DNA of 64,000 bases, from positions 8,173,989 through 8,237,988 of the forward strand of contig NW_024881322.1 in NCBI RefSeq assembly GCF_018691265.1, written 5' to 3'. A program made the translations under genes and the position numbers. Shown here in pieces: positions 22,101-33,087 of the stretch. Position 1 is the stretch's first letter. Each line of letters begins with the position of its first letter. Below the pieces are notes generated by a model. It was not told the DNA's origin. It did no database searches and saw only the letters and a list, made by a program, of their open reading frames with translations. The stretch is from Tyto alba (Eukaryota > Chordata > Aves > Strigiformes > Tytonidae).

Positions 22101-22331
22101 AAAAGGTAACTGCCACAGACTCTGGTAAAAAAAAAAAAAAACAAAAAAAACAACCACAAAAATAAGGTGGTGGGGAAAGACTCAAAAAAATATATTCAAA
22201 AAAAAGCACCCCAGCAGAGGGCACAGCTGCCCGCACCTGAGACTGGGACACCACGCACACCCCGACACCCCTCCCAAAGCACAGACAGACAGACCCCCTC
22301 CCCCCACACACACAGACACCCCATACACACA

Positions 22332-22371
<40 letters not shown>

Positions 22372-22682
22372 GACAGGCAGACAGACCGACTGACCGCCCC
22401 CACACACGGACGGACGGACGGACGGACGCCCCCCCACCCGCGGGCTGGGCGAGGAAACCCCCGCCTGACGCCAAGAGTGCGCGCGCGCCCGCCCGCCCGC
22501 GGCGCCACTTCCAGCCCCGCCAGCCCCAAGCTGCCGCCCAGCGGGGCCCCACGCGGCCTCGCCCGCCCAGCCGAGCACAAGACGGGACCTCCCGGCGCCC
22601 CGGAGAGCGCGGAGGCGTCGCGGCGGCGGCGGTTACCGAGCGGCAGGAGCTGAGAGGGGTTGGTGCTCGCCACAGCCGCCAT
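19117..22682 (-). CDS. LSM5: LSM5, U6 snRNA-associated Sm-like protein (complete, 5 coding exons)
   Basis: Coding exons on the minus strand: 22682-22637, 22000-21905, 21671-21644, 21015-20943 and 19149-19117 (stop TGA 19119-19117). All introns are GT-AG, phases agree, and the spliced frame is 276 nt, giving 91 residues, the length I know for vertebrate LSM5. The product starts [20 protein letters not shown] and ends [10 protein letters not shown]. It shows the Sm1 motif ([20 protein letters not shown], then GFDDFVNMVLEDV) and the Sm2 motif ([14 protein letters not shown]), with the IL.NG.N core intact. As a family, LSM5 is one subunit of the LSM2-8 ring on the U-rich 3' end of U6 snRNA in the nucleus and of the LSM1-7 ring in cytoplasmic mRNA decay. 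Its start lies in a CpG-rich region, as expected of a housekeeping gene. It is head to head with AVL9. Confidence 0.96.
19150..20942 (-). other. LSM5: LSM5 intron 4
   Basis: Bounded by a GTAAGT donor and TTTTCTAG acceptor on the minus strand. It contains a plus-strand poly(T) run at about 20712-20738. No nested gene or RNA recognised. Confidence 0.85.
20712..20738. repeat. Poly(T) run
   Basis: About 26 consecutive T, inside LSM5 intron 4 (poly(A) on the gene's strand). It may be the tail of a retroposed sequence, but nothing adjoining is recognisable. Confidence 0.8.
22001..22636 (-). other. LSM5: LSM5 intron 1 with microsatellites
   Basis: Contains poly(A) runs at about 22021-22040 and 22126-22160, a (CA)n tract at about 22333-22367, and about five copies of ggac at 22407-22427. 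It then grades into GC-rich promoter sequence. The long frames on both strands here arise from these simple repeats and GC bias. Confidence 0.85.
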
Positions 22683-23000
22683 GTTGGACCCAGACCTGAC
22701 CGATCGCTGCCCCCGCCCCCTGGAGCCAACCCAGCAGACCCGACGAGAGGATGGCAGAGCAGTCGCTCCACCTCCGCTCCGGCCCCGCCCCGCTGCCGCC
22801 CTCGCCCCTCCACCCGTTTTCCTATAAATGTCGGGACCACGCGGGAGTCGCGACACTCGTATTTCCTATGGGTGGTGCGTGCTGGGTACACCCGGGTAGA
22901 AATCTAAAGGAAAAATCCCTTTTTCCCATTCCCTTCCGGGCAGCGCCGCCTTGGGCCGCCGCCGGTACAGCCGGTACCCGAACAGCCCGGCGGCCCCGGT
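22380..23000. promoter_or_regulatory. CpG-rich LSM5 promoter region, possibly bidirectional
   Basis: Dense CpG sequence spans LSM5 exon 1 and the 300 bp upstream. It includes GC-box-like gcccccgccccc around 22710 and ggccccgccccg near 22783. A TATAAA-like ctataaat occurs on the plus strand at 22822-22829. A donor-like ccccg|gtaagt at 22998/22999 on the plus strand would suit a non-coding first exon of a divergent transcript. That last point is inference. Confidence 0.6.
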
Positions 23001-24258
23001 AAGTCAAGCCACCCTTCAAACAAGTCTTCGTTTCGAGTGGCATGGGAGGTGGAGAGGTTTTATGCACTACCTCATAGCTATTTTATGTGGTGCTTAATCT
23101 TCCCCAGATTTGCTCATTAACCCACAAGAGGGCTGTCGCAAGAAGGATTTTTGGAAGCCCTTTCCCATATACACAGTGGGTTTGGAGCCAAAAACCCAAC
23201 TGGCCGTTCCAACACGCCTTGCTTGCTTAATGCTACAGCCTTCAATGAAAGGGATATTTCTGCTTTTAGCGACACTGCACATGTTGTGATGGGGCAGACT
23301 CTAGAAGAATCCAGCCTGACTAAGCCCTGTTCCCTGCCCAGGAGGGCAGCGCTGCCCCCAGAAACGCTCAGTTCTCTTGAAGGACCAGCAGCACCTGGCA
23401 TCTTGCTCCATCCTTAAATGGGGTTAACTCCCAGGTAACTCCAAGCACTCGGATTTTTCCACTCTTGAAGTGAAACAGAACCTCTGGCATCGGTGGGTGC
23501 CGCTGCCCCATGGGGCTGTGCCCAAGAGGGCTCTGCTGGGGCACCAGAAAATTTATGTTTGTTACATCTGCAACCAGGGGATCCCCGAAGCTGCGCCCGG
23601 GCAGAGGCACGCAAGATCTGTGCTAGAGGATCGCTGACCCCGCTGTTCTCACCTGATTATCAGGGATTTGCGCAGGTGGAATTTACCGCTGTGCTTTGAT
23701 CTTCCCCGCAGCGGGGCAGGAATCCCAAGCGTGTTCCAGAGGCTGCCTCTCAGGCTGTCATGGGCCTACGTTACCTAAACACAGATGGTCTACTTGTCAA
23801 GGACACAGGGGTAAGCAACAAGCAGTATGATGTATGTCCTTTTCTACACCCCAGCTGCAAGTCCCTTGAGCAAGTTTATGATCCTCCTCGCTGATCTTCC
23901 ATTATTATCCCACAATGACCAAAAGTGAATTTTGTATCTGGAGCTTTTAACTTTTAGTGAATGTTAAACTGAACCTATTTAACACAAAACTGTGTTTGTT
24001 TTAATTCTTCTCCCTCCTGTTTCTTCCCCCTTTCTGTTCTCCCATTAGCTAAGCCTCAGATCGTATTTCAGTGTTTCAATGGGGAGAGCTATTCATTAGT
24101 CCTTTTTTGCATTCCTGTAAAGGTGCTTTTTTTTTTGAAACAGTTCAGTATGTTTCAGTTGCTGGAGAACTGAATGCTCTAGTTAAGGTAGCCCTGAAGT
24201 GGCAGTGGTCTTCCACACTCCGGGAAGAAGCTCTTCTGAAAGTGGGAGAGCGCCAACC
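23001..24258. other. Intergenic sequence, nothing recognised
   Basis: Short unrelated frames only. GC falls away from the CpG island. No repeat family or RNA gene recognised. Confidence 0.45.
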
Positions 24259-25680
24259 AGTCTTCTTCCATGAAGCATTCTTACTCTTTACAAAAATTGC
24301 CAAAACAATAATGAATGTGAAGGTGGTTGTTATAGAGGAGTTTGTCAGAGGTGAACACATTAATCGTTGCTAATGCTTCAGGAAACAAAAGGAGCATGGC
24401 TACACAGAAAACAGTTCCTCACACCAACAGAGGCTGAAGTGGAAGTGCAATAACCCATTGGAGGTGTTCTTCCATCTCTTTTTCTGAAAGTTTTGCAGAG
24501 TTTTGTGATGCATCCCTTCCCCTCAGGGTGTTTAGGGCCTGCTCACATGTGGATGATCACAGGAGCAGTTCCTACAAAGGAATTCAATCATCTAGGTTGC
24601 AAGGTTTGTGGTATTTATCAGTCATTTTCTTGTCAAAGACTAATAGGAGGTGAGCATTAGCTGGGTGTCTGGAGGAGGAAGAGCATGTTTTTGCCCTCAC
24701 ATGGTTCAGGTTTTGGGGGAAAAATCTCTGAACCAAAGTCTTCTCTAAGTAAATTCTGTAAGAGGTTGGAGAGGAAGGTACCTGGGGAAGAGGACGGGGT
24801 AGCAGTGCCACAAGAAGAACTGCAGGAGCAGAGTGACAATCATTATAACCACAAACAGCCAGGCTTCTTTCCTAAGGGAACTCTAACTAGAGTGGTCTTC
24901 GGCCTCATAAATACAAAAAGAATGGGAGAAGGGAGGTCAGGAGGCAGACACGGAGACTTCCGGTTTTGAGTCATGTGCAGATTATCTTCAAACAAATCCT
25001 CTGTCTCCTTTTTCAATGAAAATTATGATATCGAGCATGAACCTAAAGATGGGGCAAGGAAGCAAGGACTGAGTTCAGTAGTCTGGATCAAAGGAGTCAG
25101 GGAATTTGTTGCAGAACTTAGAAAGAACAGACCCATGAAATTGAAGCCCTCTAGGAGCAAGAACTTCCCACGTCTCCCTCTGAATTAGCAGGTTTGTTAC
25201 TGAGTTACAGAAAAATTTCCTAAAAGAACTGGAGGCAGGCAGCTGTGCAGCTGTAGCCTTGTGGGTTTGACATCAGTAGTAGGCAAGGCTCTAGCAAATT
25301 TGTGAAGGGAAGAATTCATCAATAACATGAAACAAAGTAGACTGAGTCTTACCAGCATTCACTAATGATAACTCATGCCTGACTGACTGGCATTTTAGTG
25401 AGAGTAAATAACAGATACACTTTCTATGTACATGAAATATTGTAGCTCGAGTGATAGCAGATTACACAGTGCCACAAAAATAAGTAATTTTTTAAGGTGG
25501 AGATACTGGAGAAATAGTACAGGAGCTGGGACATGGGTAAGGAACAGAATGATGGCATGATCAAAATGGGATGCCTTACAAAACCATGCAATGGGAATTA
25601 ACGGTGTAGGCATGGGAATTAACATCAGGGGACCTCTGGAAGAGAAAAGAGACTGTGTGATCAAGGACAAGTCACAAATG
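24259..25680 (+). repeat. Dispersed duplicated block, copy A (contains CR1/L3-like LINE remnant)
   Basis: Aligns collinearly, with many substitutions and small indels, to 41079-42728 in the same orientation. Shared landmarks include tctttacaaaaattgccaaa, ttcctacaaaggaattca, ggaggtgagcattag, gcatgtttttgccctcac, tttgacatcagtagta and cctctggaagagaaaa. The part at about 25240-25390 reads, with stops, like a decayed LINE reverse transcriptase (LTSVVGKAL). The block is therefore either an old interspersed LINE copy present twice or a local duplication. Confidence 0.8.
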
Positions 25681-26939
25681 TGGTGTGATCTGGGGAGAAG
25701 GGGGCAAAAAATAGAGTACTGGAGCATAATAATATGTTTAGTGATGTATAAAAATTCTGATCCACCTTGCAGAAAAATGGATGCAGATTCTCTGATGCTT
25801 CCAAGATTGGATGAGATAGGCCTTGGGCAATCTGCTTTGGAGCAGAAGGAGGAAAAGGACTTAGAGAAGTTTGGCTATGCAGACTAACAAAATTGGGCTT
25901 TCATAAAGTAAGCCTTGTTTTGGCGGGTTGGTTTTGAGCCAGTTGGTTCACGGGTTCTGTTTGCCTGGCAGACATCTGCAGAAGACAATTACACAGGCAG
26001 AAGGAGATGACCAGCAAGGGGGTGGAAAAGAGGCTCTTGGAAGTGGCAGCCTTGGACTTCTCTTTTTGCTTGCCCTGTTTGCTCATGGTGTTTGTTTGGA
26101 GTATTAATTGAACCACTGCATTACATGCAGTCTGACATGGAGACTGTTGGAAAGGTGAAAAATAAGGAAAGAAAAGCTCTAGGTACTGTAGATGCTGTAA
26201 ATACTTGTATGAAATGCTTAAAGTTATTACATTTAGAGAACACCTTTATCACAGTGGTTGCCAAGTATTTTTATAACAGCTGTCAACCTGCAAACATTTT
26301 GACAGACATTCATGTATGAACTGCCTTTTAATCCAAAGCCCAGTAAAGGCAGTATGGTTTCATAAATCTATTCTAGACATCTACCAGAGCTCAGGAGCTA
26401 CCACTGGTCTGTTAACCATGTGTAGGGGAAGCACAGAAAACTGTGGGGCTCTGCACACGGTGACCTGTCCTGCTCTTCCCATGCCTTTCATAGTGATCAC
26501 ATATAACCAATGAAGAATGAAGCAAGTCTCAGTATTAAGGATCTCCTTACACTAAAAATGCAGTTTGAAAATATTGGGCAGAGGTATTTCACACAATGCC
26601 ACCGACCATAATCAAAGTAGCTCTTAATTCTCTTAATTTTTTTTTTTTTTTTTAGAGAAAGACAGGGTGAAGAGATCAAGAAATGAGCAGACACAGAAAC
26701 TGAACTATTTTCTCATTTCTACACAATTAGTCCAGGACAGGAATGGACAGCACTGATGGTGGAGAAATCTGTGATGTTTCCGTTTCCAGATGTGATTTGT
26801 GAATAAGTAACACTTTACAGCTGATGAGGAGCATGATTTCAACTTTCAAGCAATAACTTCTAGCAACTGCAATGGGGGAAAAAAGGAACTAGGGTTTCCA
26901 GGCTACGTGTCTAGATCTGGACTTCCATTCCTCAACCAT
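25681..26939. other. Intergenic sequence with poly(T)
   Basis: A T run lies at about 26638-26655. No gene or named repeat recognised, though 25681-25900 may still belong to the LINE-like block. Confidence 0.4.
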
Positions 26940-27089
26940 GTTCTGCCATTTCCCAAAAGGAGAGAGTGCAAATGATAGAAAAAAATCAGGCACAAGTGCT
27001 CAGGAACAGGTAGAGCAAACCTACAGGATGCACGAAGGACTCCTAGGGGAGATTATTGTGGAAACTCCCAAATCACTTAACAATAAAAA

Positions 27090-27660
27090 AAAGCTAAATT
27101 TATTTTTATACACAATTAATCAACATTCTGCAAACATACAAACAACAGGTCCAAATGTCTATGAGAGGAGAATAAACTATCACCACACAATCTTCTGGGG
27201 TTTAACAACAACTCAAAACACCAACCAGGGGTTTAACGACAACCCAAAACGCTCAGTCACTCACCTAATAAAAGGTGAGGACTCTCAACCTCGAGGAACA
27301 TCTCAGGGCAGCGTCCCAACCCGTAGGAACCCCGAGGAGTCTCCTTGGGCGGCGTCCCAACCCCAGGGGAGAGCCCTTACCTGCAGCACACTGCTCCGGG
27401 TGGGACAAGCTCCAAATGGCTCCCCCAGACTCCGTTTATACCCGAGCCGAATCTGACCTGTGGTCAATATCAGCCCCTGTTGGCCAAAGTCCCCAACTGC
27501 CGTAAAGCCCTGAGAACAAGGGCACAGGGAAGGTTCAACAGCCAGAGAACCACAATTTCATTGGGTGGGTACACCTGCCACAGACATGCCCAGACCTTCT
27601 GGGCATCATCTGACAAGTCCCACTCCAACAGGATCTTATGACCCAAATTTTAAAATTTTG
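27090..27660 (-). mobile_element. Probable LTR fragment of an endogenous retrovirus, minus strand
   Basis: On the minus strand a U3-like region leads to GGTATAAACGGAG at about 27442-27430. GC-rich sequence with two related segments (gggttgggacgc... twice) follows, then two related gttaaacccc segments and an AATAAA near 27103. This order (TATA, R, poly(A) signal) suits an LTR. I cannot fix the TG/CA ends or name the family. Confidence 0.45.
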
Positions 27661-29968
27661 TAAGGCAATGAGGTCTCCCACCTCATCTCTTAAGACACAT
27701 ACAGGAAAAGTGCTAACTTGCATGCCCTATCTAAACATCGCTTGTTGAACAAGTTCAGGTAATGTCAGTTTTCAAGTAGGGTGTGTCATACACCTGAGAG
27801 GTATTAAACATCATAACAGCATTTGAGGAAGACCACTCAGAACACAGATTGGGATTACAGTTGTGAACTGTGGGTAATAAATAAACCTGTAGAAGTAGCA
27901 CAAAGTAAAAACAGGCTTGTGAGTAACAGGTGGGAAATAGCAGGTAATTGAAACCTTCCAGTCCCTTTTCTCTGCTACAACCTTGCAAGGGAAAACAAAC
28001 AAGATGGCAAAGAGCCTGCAGAAAATGATTGCAATTTCCATCAAAGCAGTGATATTACCTTTCACTCGTCTGTGATGGACTTCATTTTGGGAATAGAGAG
28101 CTAGTTTTAAAGAACAAAGCCATCAAGAACTCTTGAGAAAGCAGCAGGACACTGTGGCAGGTGAAAAGAGCAAAGAGTGAGGAAATGGTAATGTTTTTCA
28201 TTTCTAAAGGGTTGACAAAAGCAATCCAGAACAAAACCCTCAAACTCTGTATGATGATAGGCAGTGGGGAATGGTGGGGGAAGAAGGCATGAAAGGCCTT
28301 TCCTGTGTGGAAACAAAAAAAGGGTAATGAGGCATGATTGTCTTTCACAAACAAAATAAATATGAAAAATTAGCTACTAAGGCAAGTCATTGGCATCTAA
28401 ACAAAAGGAAAAAGGAAGAGGAAAGAGTGGTGTTTCCATATCTAACAAATGGATACATTTCCAAGAAAATGCTACAAAGCAAAGACAGCAATAATTAGTT
28501 TCTTTCCTTCCCCAGAGTTTATGGTCTTTTATTCCAAAGTAGTTATCATTTTCAGAGCCCATGATGATCTGCTTATGAATCCCAGTAGGCAAAAGAGAGG
28601 AGGATCTCACTTCCCTTTGGTACAAATAGACATGATGGAAGTCCTGCACTTCTCCAGTTTTACAGGTCTGCTGCAGGAAATATTCTCCTGTAATTCTTGA
28701 CAGTATCAGAGAAAGAACTCTTATGCTTTACCATTTGCACTTCATTGTCTGCATTCACAAAGAAATCATATGGCAATTCCTAATAATTATGAAGATTAAT
28801 CAGAAAATAGTACTGAAAAAAGTAATAATCACAGCTGAACAACACAGTTAAATAAAGGAAAGAGTGAAATGAGCAAGAGCTTGTAAATAACAGGCAGCAT
28901 GAAAAAGGCAAATGAACCATGTAAAGATAAACCAGACAATTGTTTCTTTGAGACTAGAACAAACTACACAGATTATTTAAATTTGAAAAAGAGTACTTTT
29001 TCCACATCGCAAATAACTAGTTAACAAGACAAACTTTTTTTTCTATTTTATTGTATGATTTTTTTCACAAGTCTTTGTCTTCACACCAGTAAAGAATTAA
29101 ACCAGTGGCCCCAATATGCCTTCTGAAACCAAAGTCTTTCATTCGATCATGTCCAAGTTCCTTGCATAAACATTGTGATGAACTAAACAACTATGTATGC
29201 TAGAGTAAGGGTAAGATATTGATGTGGGCAAATTCTGGAAACATGACAATATGCCCTAACTTTCTTGACCACATGTGAACATACCGCACATGTTAGAAGC
29301 TAGCCCTGCTGTAAGCAGGCAGTTAGTATCGACGATCTCTAGAACTCACTTTCAAACTACATTAATCTGTGCACATTGAGATGGGTTGTATCCTGCAGGG
29401 GAGGCAGAGTGGAAACTAAGAAAAAGTAAAAAAACAAAACCAAAAAACCTCCTCAAAGTTAGAAAAAGCATTCTAACAGGGGAAGCAAAGCTGAAATGTC
29501 ACTGTTGGCACAGTGCTATGAGTCCCTTGTTCCTCGTAGCATTTGGCTGTGGGAACAATTAGTGCTTGGGATTATTCCTGGGAAACAGCAGACTCCTCAC
29601 TATGTCCTCTGGAGTGCAACTCCATCATAACTGTCTGCATGAAATGCTTTGTGCGTAGCCTATGACAGTAGGAATACAAAAGCAAAAGGCTCAGCTCCTC
29701 TGAGTGAGTCCCTGGCTCCAGCGCCAGCACGTACATATGCTCACAAGCACACAAATTCTAGTTTCCCTTTTATAGATGTAAACCTGGAATGCAGACATTC
29801 TCTCACCTCTGCTATTTCAGAACATTGTTTCCTCTGAAACAGAGAGGAAAAAATACTTCGGGGACATTAAAAATAAAGTATTTTAATACTGAAGAGCTCT
29901 TATTTGTCACCTCAAACACCAGGCATCACAACAGAAGGTGACTTTGAAAGGCTGCTGTTGTGTTCTCC
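27661..29968. other. Intergenic AT-rich sequence, nothing recognised
   Basis: Only short frames in all phases. No recognisable exon, RNA gene or repeat family. Confidence 0.45.
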
Positions 29969-30159
29969 ACAGCTTTTACACTGCTTGAGGTTCGTAGGAA
30001 TCAATTGATGTGGGAGAAATACCTACACACCCTTCACCCTGAGCACTCCCCTGAAGAACCCGTAGCCAAAATCAAATCGGTCCTGCCTGCTTGTCTAGAG
30101 TCATGGCCAATCTCCAGCTGTTGTTTGTGCAAGGGCCAGGGTGGCTCTGGCTTCACCTT
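29969..30159 (+). repeat. Dispersed 190-bp duplicate, copy 1
   Basis: Matches 37313-37500 closely by eye, in the same orientation (shared acagcttttacactgct and gagaaatacctaca). In one frame both copies encode a similar stretch (AFTLLEV, NQLM, EKYLHTLHPE, SPEEPVAKIK). Function is unknown; it could be part of an unrecognised repeat. It ends exactly where the solo LTR begins. Confidence 0.75.
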
Positions 30160-31140
30160 TGTGTTGGGTTTGTGTGTGTGTATGGTGGGGTTTTTGGTAG
30201 CAGGGGAAGGGGCTACAGTGATGGCTTGTGAGAAGCTTCTCAAAGCTCCCTGGCTCCAAGTTGGACGAACCTCTGTGCCAAGGCTGAGCCAATTAGTGGC
30301 TGCGCCTCTGTGATAACATATTCAAGGGGAACTTGAGAGGAGGAGTTGGAGTTGCGAGGAGGAGTTTCAAGGAGGACACCTATGCAAACATGGAGGTCAG
30401 TGAAAGAAAGGAGCGGGAGGTGCGCTGGAGCAGAGAGCTCCCTGCAGCTCGTGGTGAGAGGGCAGGCTCTCCCCCTGTCACCACAGAGGTCCATGGTGGA
30501 GCAGATGCCAACATGCAGCCCGTGGAGGAGAAGGCCATCACTCTGTGGGAAGCCCTCACTGTTGCAGTTCAGCACTGGGAGGACTGCAATGCATGGGAGG
30601 GACCCACGCTGGAGCAGCTGGGGAAGAGCTGCAGCTCATGAGAGGGATTCTTGTTGGAGCAAGTTTGTGAAGGACTTTCTCCTGTGAGAGGGACCCCATG
30701 GTGGAGCAGGAGGAGTGTGAGGAGGCCTCCCCCGGGGGAGGAAGGAGCGGTAGCAACAATGTGTGAGGGGCTGACTTCAACCCCATCCCCTGCCCCTGCC
30801 CTGCTAGTGGGGGGGAAGAGGTAGAGAAAAGTGGGAGCAAAGCTAAGCCCAAGAAGAAAAGGGTGGGTGGAAGGTGTTCTTAAGATGTGATTATACTTCT
30901 CACTGTCCTACTCTGTTAATTGGTGGTGGTGGTGGTAGTGTTTGAACTAAATTGATGGGCTTTCTCTCCCCCAATCCAGTCTGTCTTTTACCAGTGACTA
31001 TAATGGGTGAGTCATCCCTCTCTGTCCTTATGTCAATTCCTGAGCCTTTTGGTTTATTTTCTCCTTCCCGTTCCTGAGGGGAAAGGGGTGAGTAAGCAGC
31101 TGCGAGGTGCTCAGTTGCCCTCTGGGCTCAAACCATGACA
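30160..31140 (+). mobile_element. Solo LTR, plus strand, of a widespread avian endogenous-retrovirus type
   Basis: Starts TGTGTTGGG and ends CATGACA. Flanking pentamers are acctt on the left and atctt on the right, a target duplication with one mismatch. Inside are repeated phrases of the type 'ggagcag' and 'gtggaggag'. The 3' part (gatgggcttt, then gtctgtcttttaccagtgac, then tgggtgagtc) resembles, from memory, a common avian LTR. No primer-binding site follows, so it is a solo LTR. The long frames across it are not genes. Confidence 0.75.
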
Positions 31141-32602
31141 ATCTTCAAACACCCACTTGGTAGCTGAGGCAAGAACTGGCCGGAGACAGCAATTCCCCAT
31201 GGGCCTCCCTGTCCTCAGACCGAAAACCCGACCTCCAGGCTGACAAGTTCCAGCACATCGTCTCCTTCTGTCAATTGTGCAGTTCTGGGGGTTTTGCTGA
31301 GAGCAGCCAAACCCTGCCCCACACCTAAGGACCTCAGTGGCCCTTCAATGGACGCCTGCTGTCACCCCAGCGCAGCAGCCTGGAGGACGCCAGGCCCTCT
31401 GCCCCTCTCTGCTCCTGTCAGGTGCGGGGACGATGCCACTTGCAGGGAGACGGGTGGTTGGAGGGTAATGGAGACCCCTCAGCCCTGTTGGAACACTGTG
31501 GCCACTGACCTGTTGAGGGGACTCCAGACCTGGCATGAGGAGGGGGCCGGAGCCCACAGCACACAAGGGGAGCTGGAGAGCTGTCCCAGTGCCCCAGGGG
31601 CAGCCGTTCTCTCTAGCAAGCAAAATGGCACCTGGAATGGGGCCTTCACAGCCTCAGGGTCCACAGCAACTTCCATTGGTGATGTCACCAGCCACTCATT
31701 ACACAAGCTGGCAGCCCTGCAGCTGGGCCACAGCTTGCCAAGCAGCTAGAGCTTCTGACACCAAGCATGCTTGGTACAGGAGAACCCAATGAAGTGAGGT
31801 GAGAACCCACGGTCAGTGGGACGAGCGAGAAGAGGTTCTTGGAACCACTGAGGATGCCTCCACATCCCCCAAAATGGAAGAAGGCTGACAGGAGCAGCAG
31901 CAGCTGTGGCAAGCCAGTGGAGCCCACAGAAGTTAACCCACCACAGAATGGCAATGAGCCCATGGAGGTGGATCCACCTCAAGAGGAGGAAGAGGTGACG
32001 GAGATGGAGCCATCTCCTGCAGGGCTAATGGGGCAATACAGCACCATAGCCAGGGTGCCTCCCACAGCACAGTGCCCAAAGCAACGCAGGACTGTTGGGA
32101 GGTGGCTGGTGGGAGTCCAGCTGAGACCCCCCAGCAAGTGGCACCAGCCCTGCAGACGACGCTAGCCCCGAGTGGCCCAGCCACGCCGACATCTGGCAAG
32201 CTCATTGGGAGGATCACCCAGCTGTCAAGCTGCAGATGAGCCCCGCTTTCCCACCTCCCACCCCTGACCCTCATGATGGATGGCCATCTCCTCTGCCCTG
32301 AGCCCTGGGGGACAGGCAAGGAGAGGGGCTGCCATCTTCCGACCAGCAGCACCGTAACACCAGGAGGAGTCCCCCGGATCCTGTTGAAGACCGCCAGAGC
32401 CTCTTGGACTCCCCTGGAGACCACTGAGGTTGCTGGAGCCTGAAGGTGGCATATTTTCAGTCTGTGGAGGAGAAAGCCAGTGGAGGGTGGCTGTCCTCAT
32501 GAGCTCTTGTCTCAGCTACCAAACAGGTGGGTGAAGATGAAGCCAGACCCACCCTGGCAATGTGCAGAGAAGAGCAGCAGATCATCAAAGAAGGTAGATG
32601 CC
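31141..32602. other. GC-rich intergenic segment, possibly retroviral-derived, unassigned
   Basis: Richer in GC than its surroundings and lying between two LTR-type sequences. Frames at 31294-31749 (151 codons) and 31839-32165 (108 codons, with an acidic proline/glutamate-rich stretch) are open but match no family I recognise. It may be degenerate provirus interior; I cannot support a gene. Confidence 0.35.
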
Positions 32603-32764
32603 TGTGCTGGTTTTGGTTGGGACAGAGTTAGTTTTTTTTCCTAGTAGCTGGTACAGTGCTCTATTTTGGATTTAATATGAGAATGATGTTGATAACACGC
32701 TGATGTTTTAGTTGTTGCTAAATTGTACTTATCCTAAGTAAAGGATTTTTCAGTGGTCATTCAT
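32603..32764 (+). mobile_element. LTR 5' fragment, plus strand (left arm of an inverted pair)
   Basis: Begins TGTGCTGGTTTTGG and carries the start of an LTR family also present, reversed, at 32765-33087. Shared words include gggacagagtta, gtagctggta and gttgataaca. It breaks off after about 160 bp. Confidence 0.7.
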
Positions 32765-33087
32765 AGTGATGCCATCACTCTGAATATCCCTGCCTTCCTT
32801 CTTCCCCCAACTTGCGATGCCAAGCACGACATCGTACGGTATGGAGTATCCCTTTGGTAGAGCTGTCCCAGCTGTGCTCACTCCCAGCTTTTGTGCACTC
32901 CCAGCCTACTCCCTCACTGCTGAGGTGGGGTGAGAAGCAGAAGAGGCCTTGACTCCTTCTAAGCAATGCTCAGCAATAACAAAAACATCTCTGTATCATC
33001 AACACTGTTTTCAGCACAAATTCAGAACATAGTCCCATACCAGCTACTGTGAAGAAGTTTAACTCTGTCCCAGCCAAAAACAGCACA
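32765..33087 (-). mobile_element. LTR fragment, minus strand (right arm of an inverted pair)
   Basis: On the minus strand it starts TGTGCTGTTTTTGGCTGGGA and runs about 320 bp into the U3 part (TTCTCACCCCACCTCAGCAG, ...GGGGGAAGAAGGAAGG). The family resembles, from memory, a common avian LTR. Its first 150 bp is an imperfect reverse complement of 32603-32750, so the two form an inverted repeat around a central U3-derived spacer. Confidence 0.7.

Noticed and set aside
22167..22907. Overlapping frames of 200-246 codons on both strands at the LSM5 promoter
   Set aside because: They are produced by CA and GGAC microsatellites plus the CpG island. The real coding content here is LSM5 exon 1 (46 nt).
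26938..27456. 172-codon plus-strand frame
   Set aside because: It runs antisense through the minus-strand LTR-like sequence and has no recognisable domain.
31294..31749. 151-codon open frame between LTR fragments
   Set aside because: No recognisable domain and GC-rich context. It may be degenerate retroviral interior, so it is described as unassigned sequence rather than called a gene.
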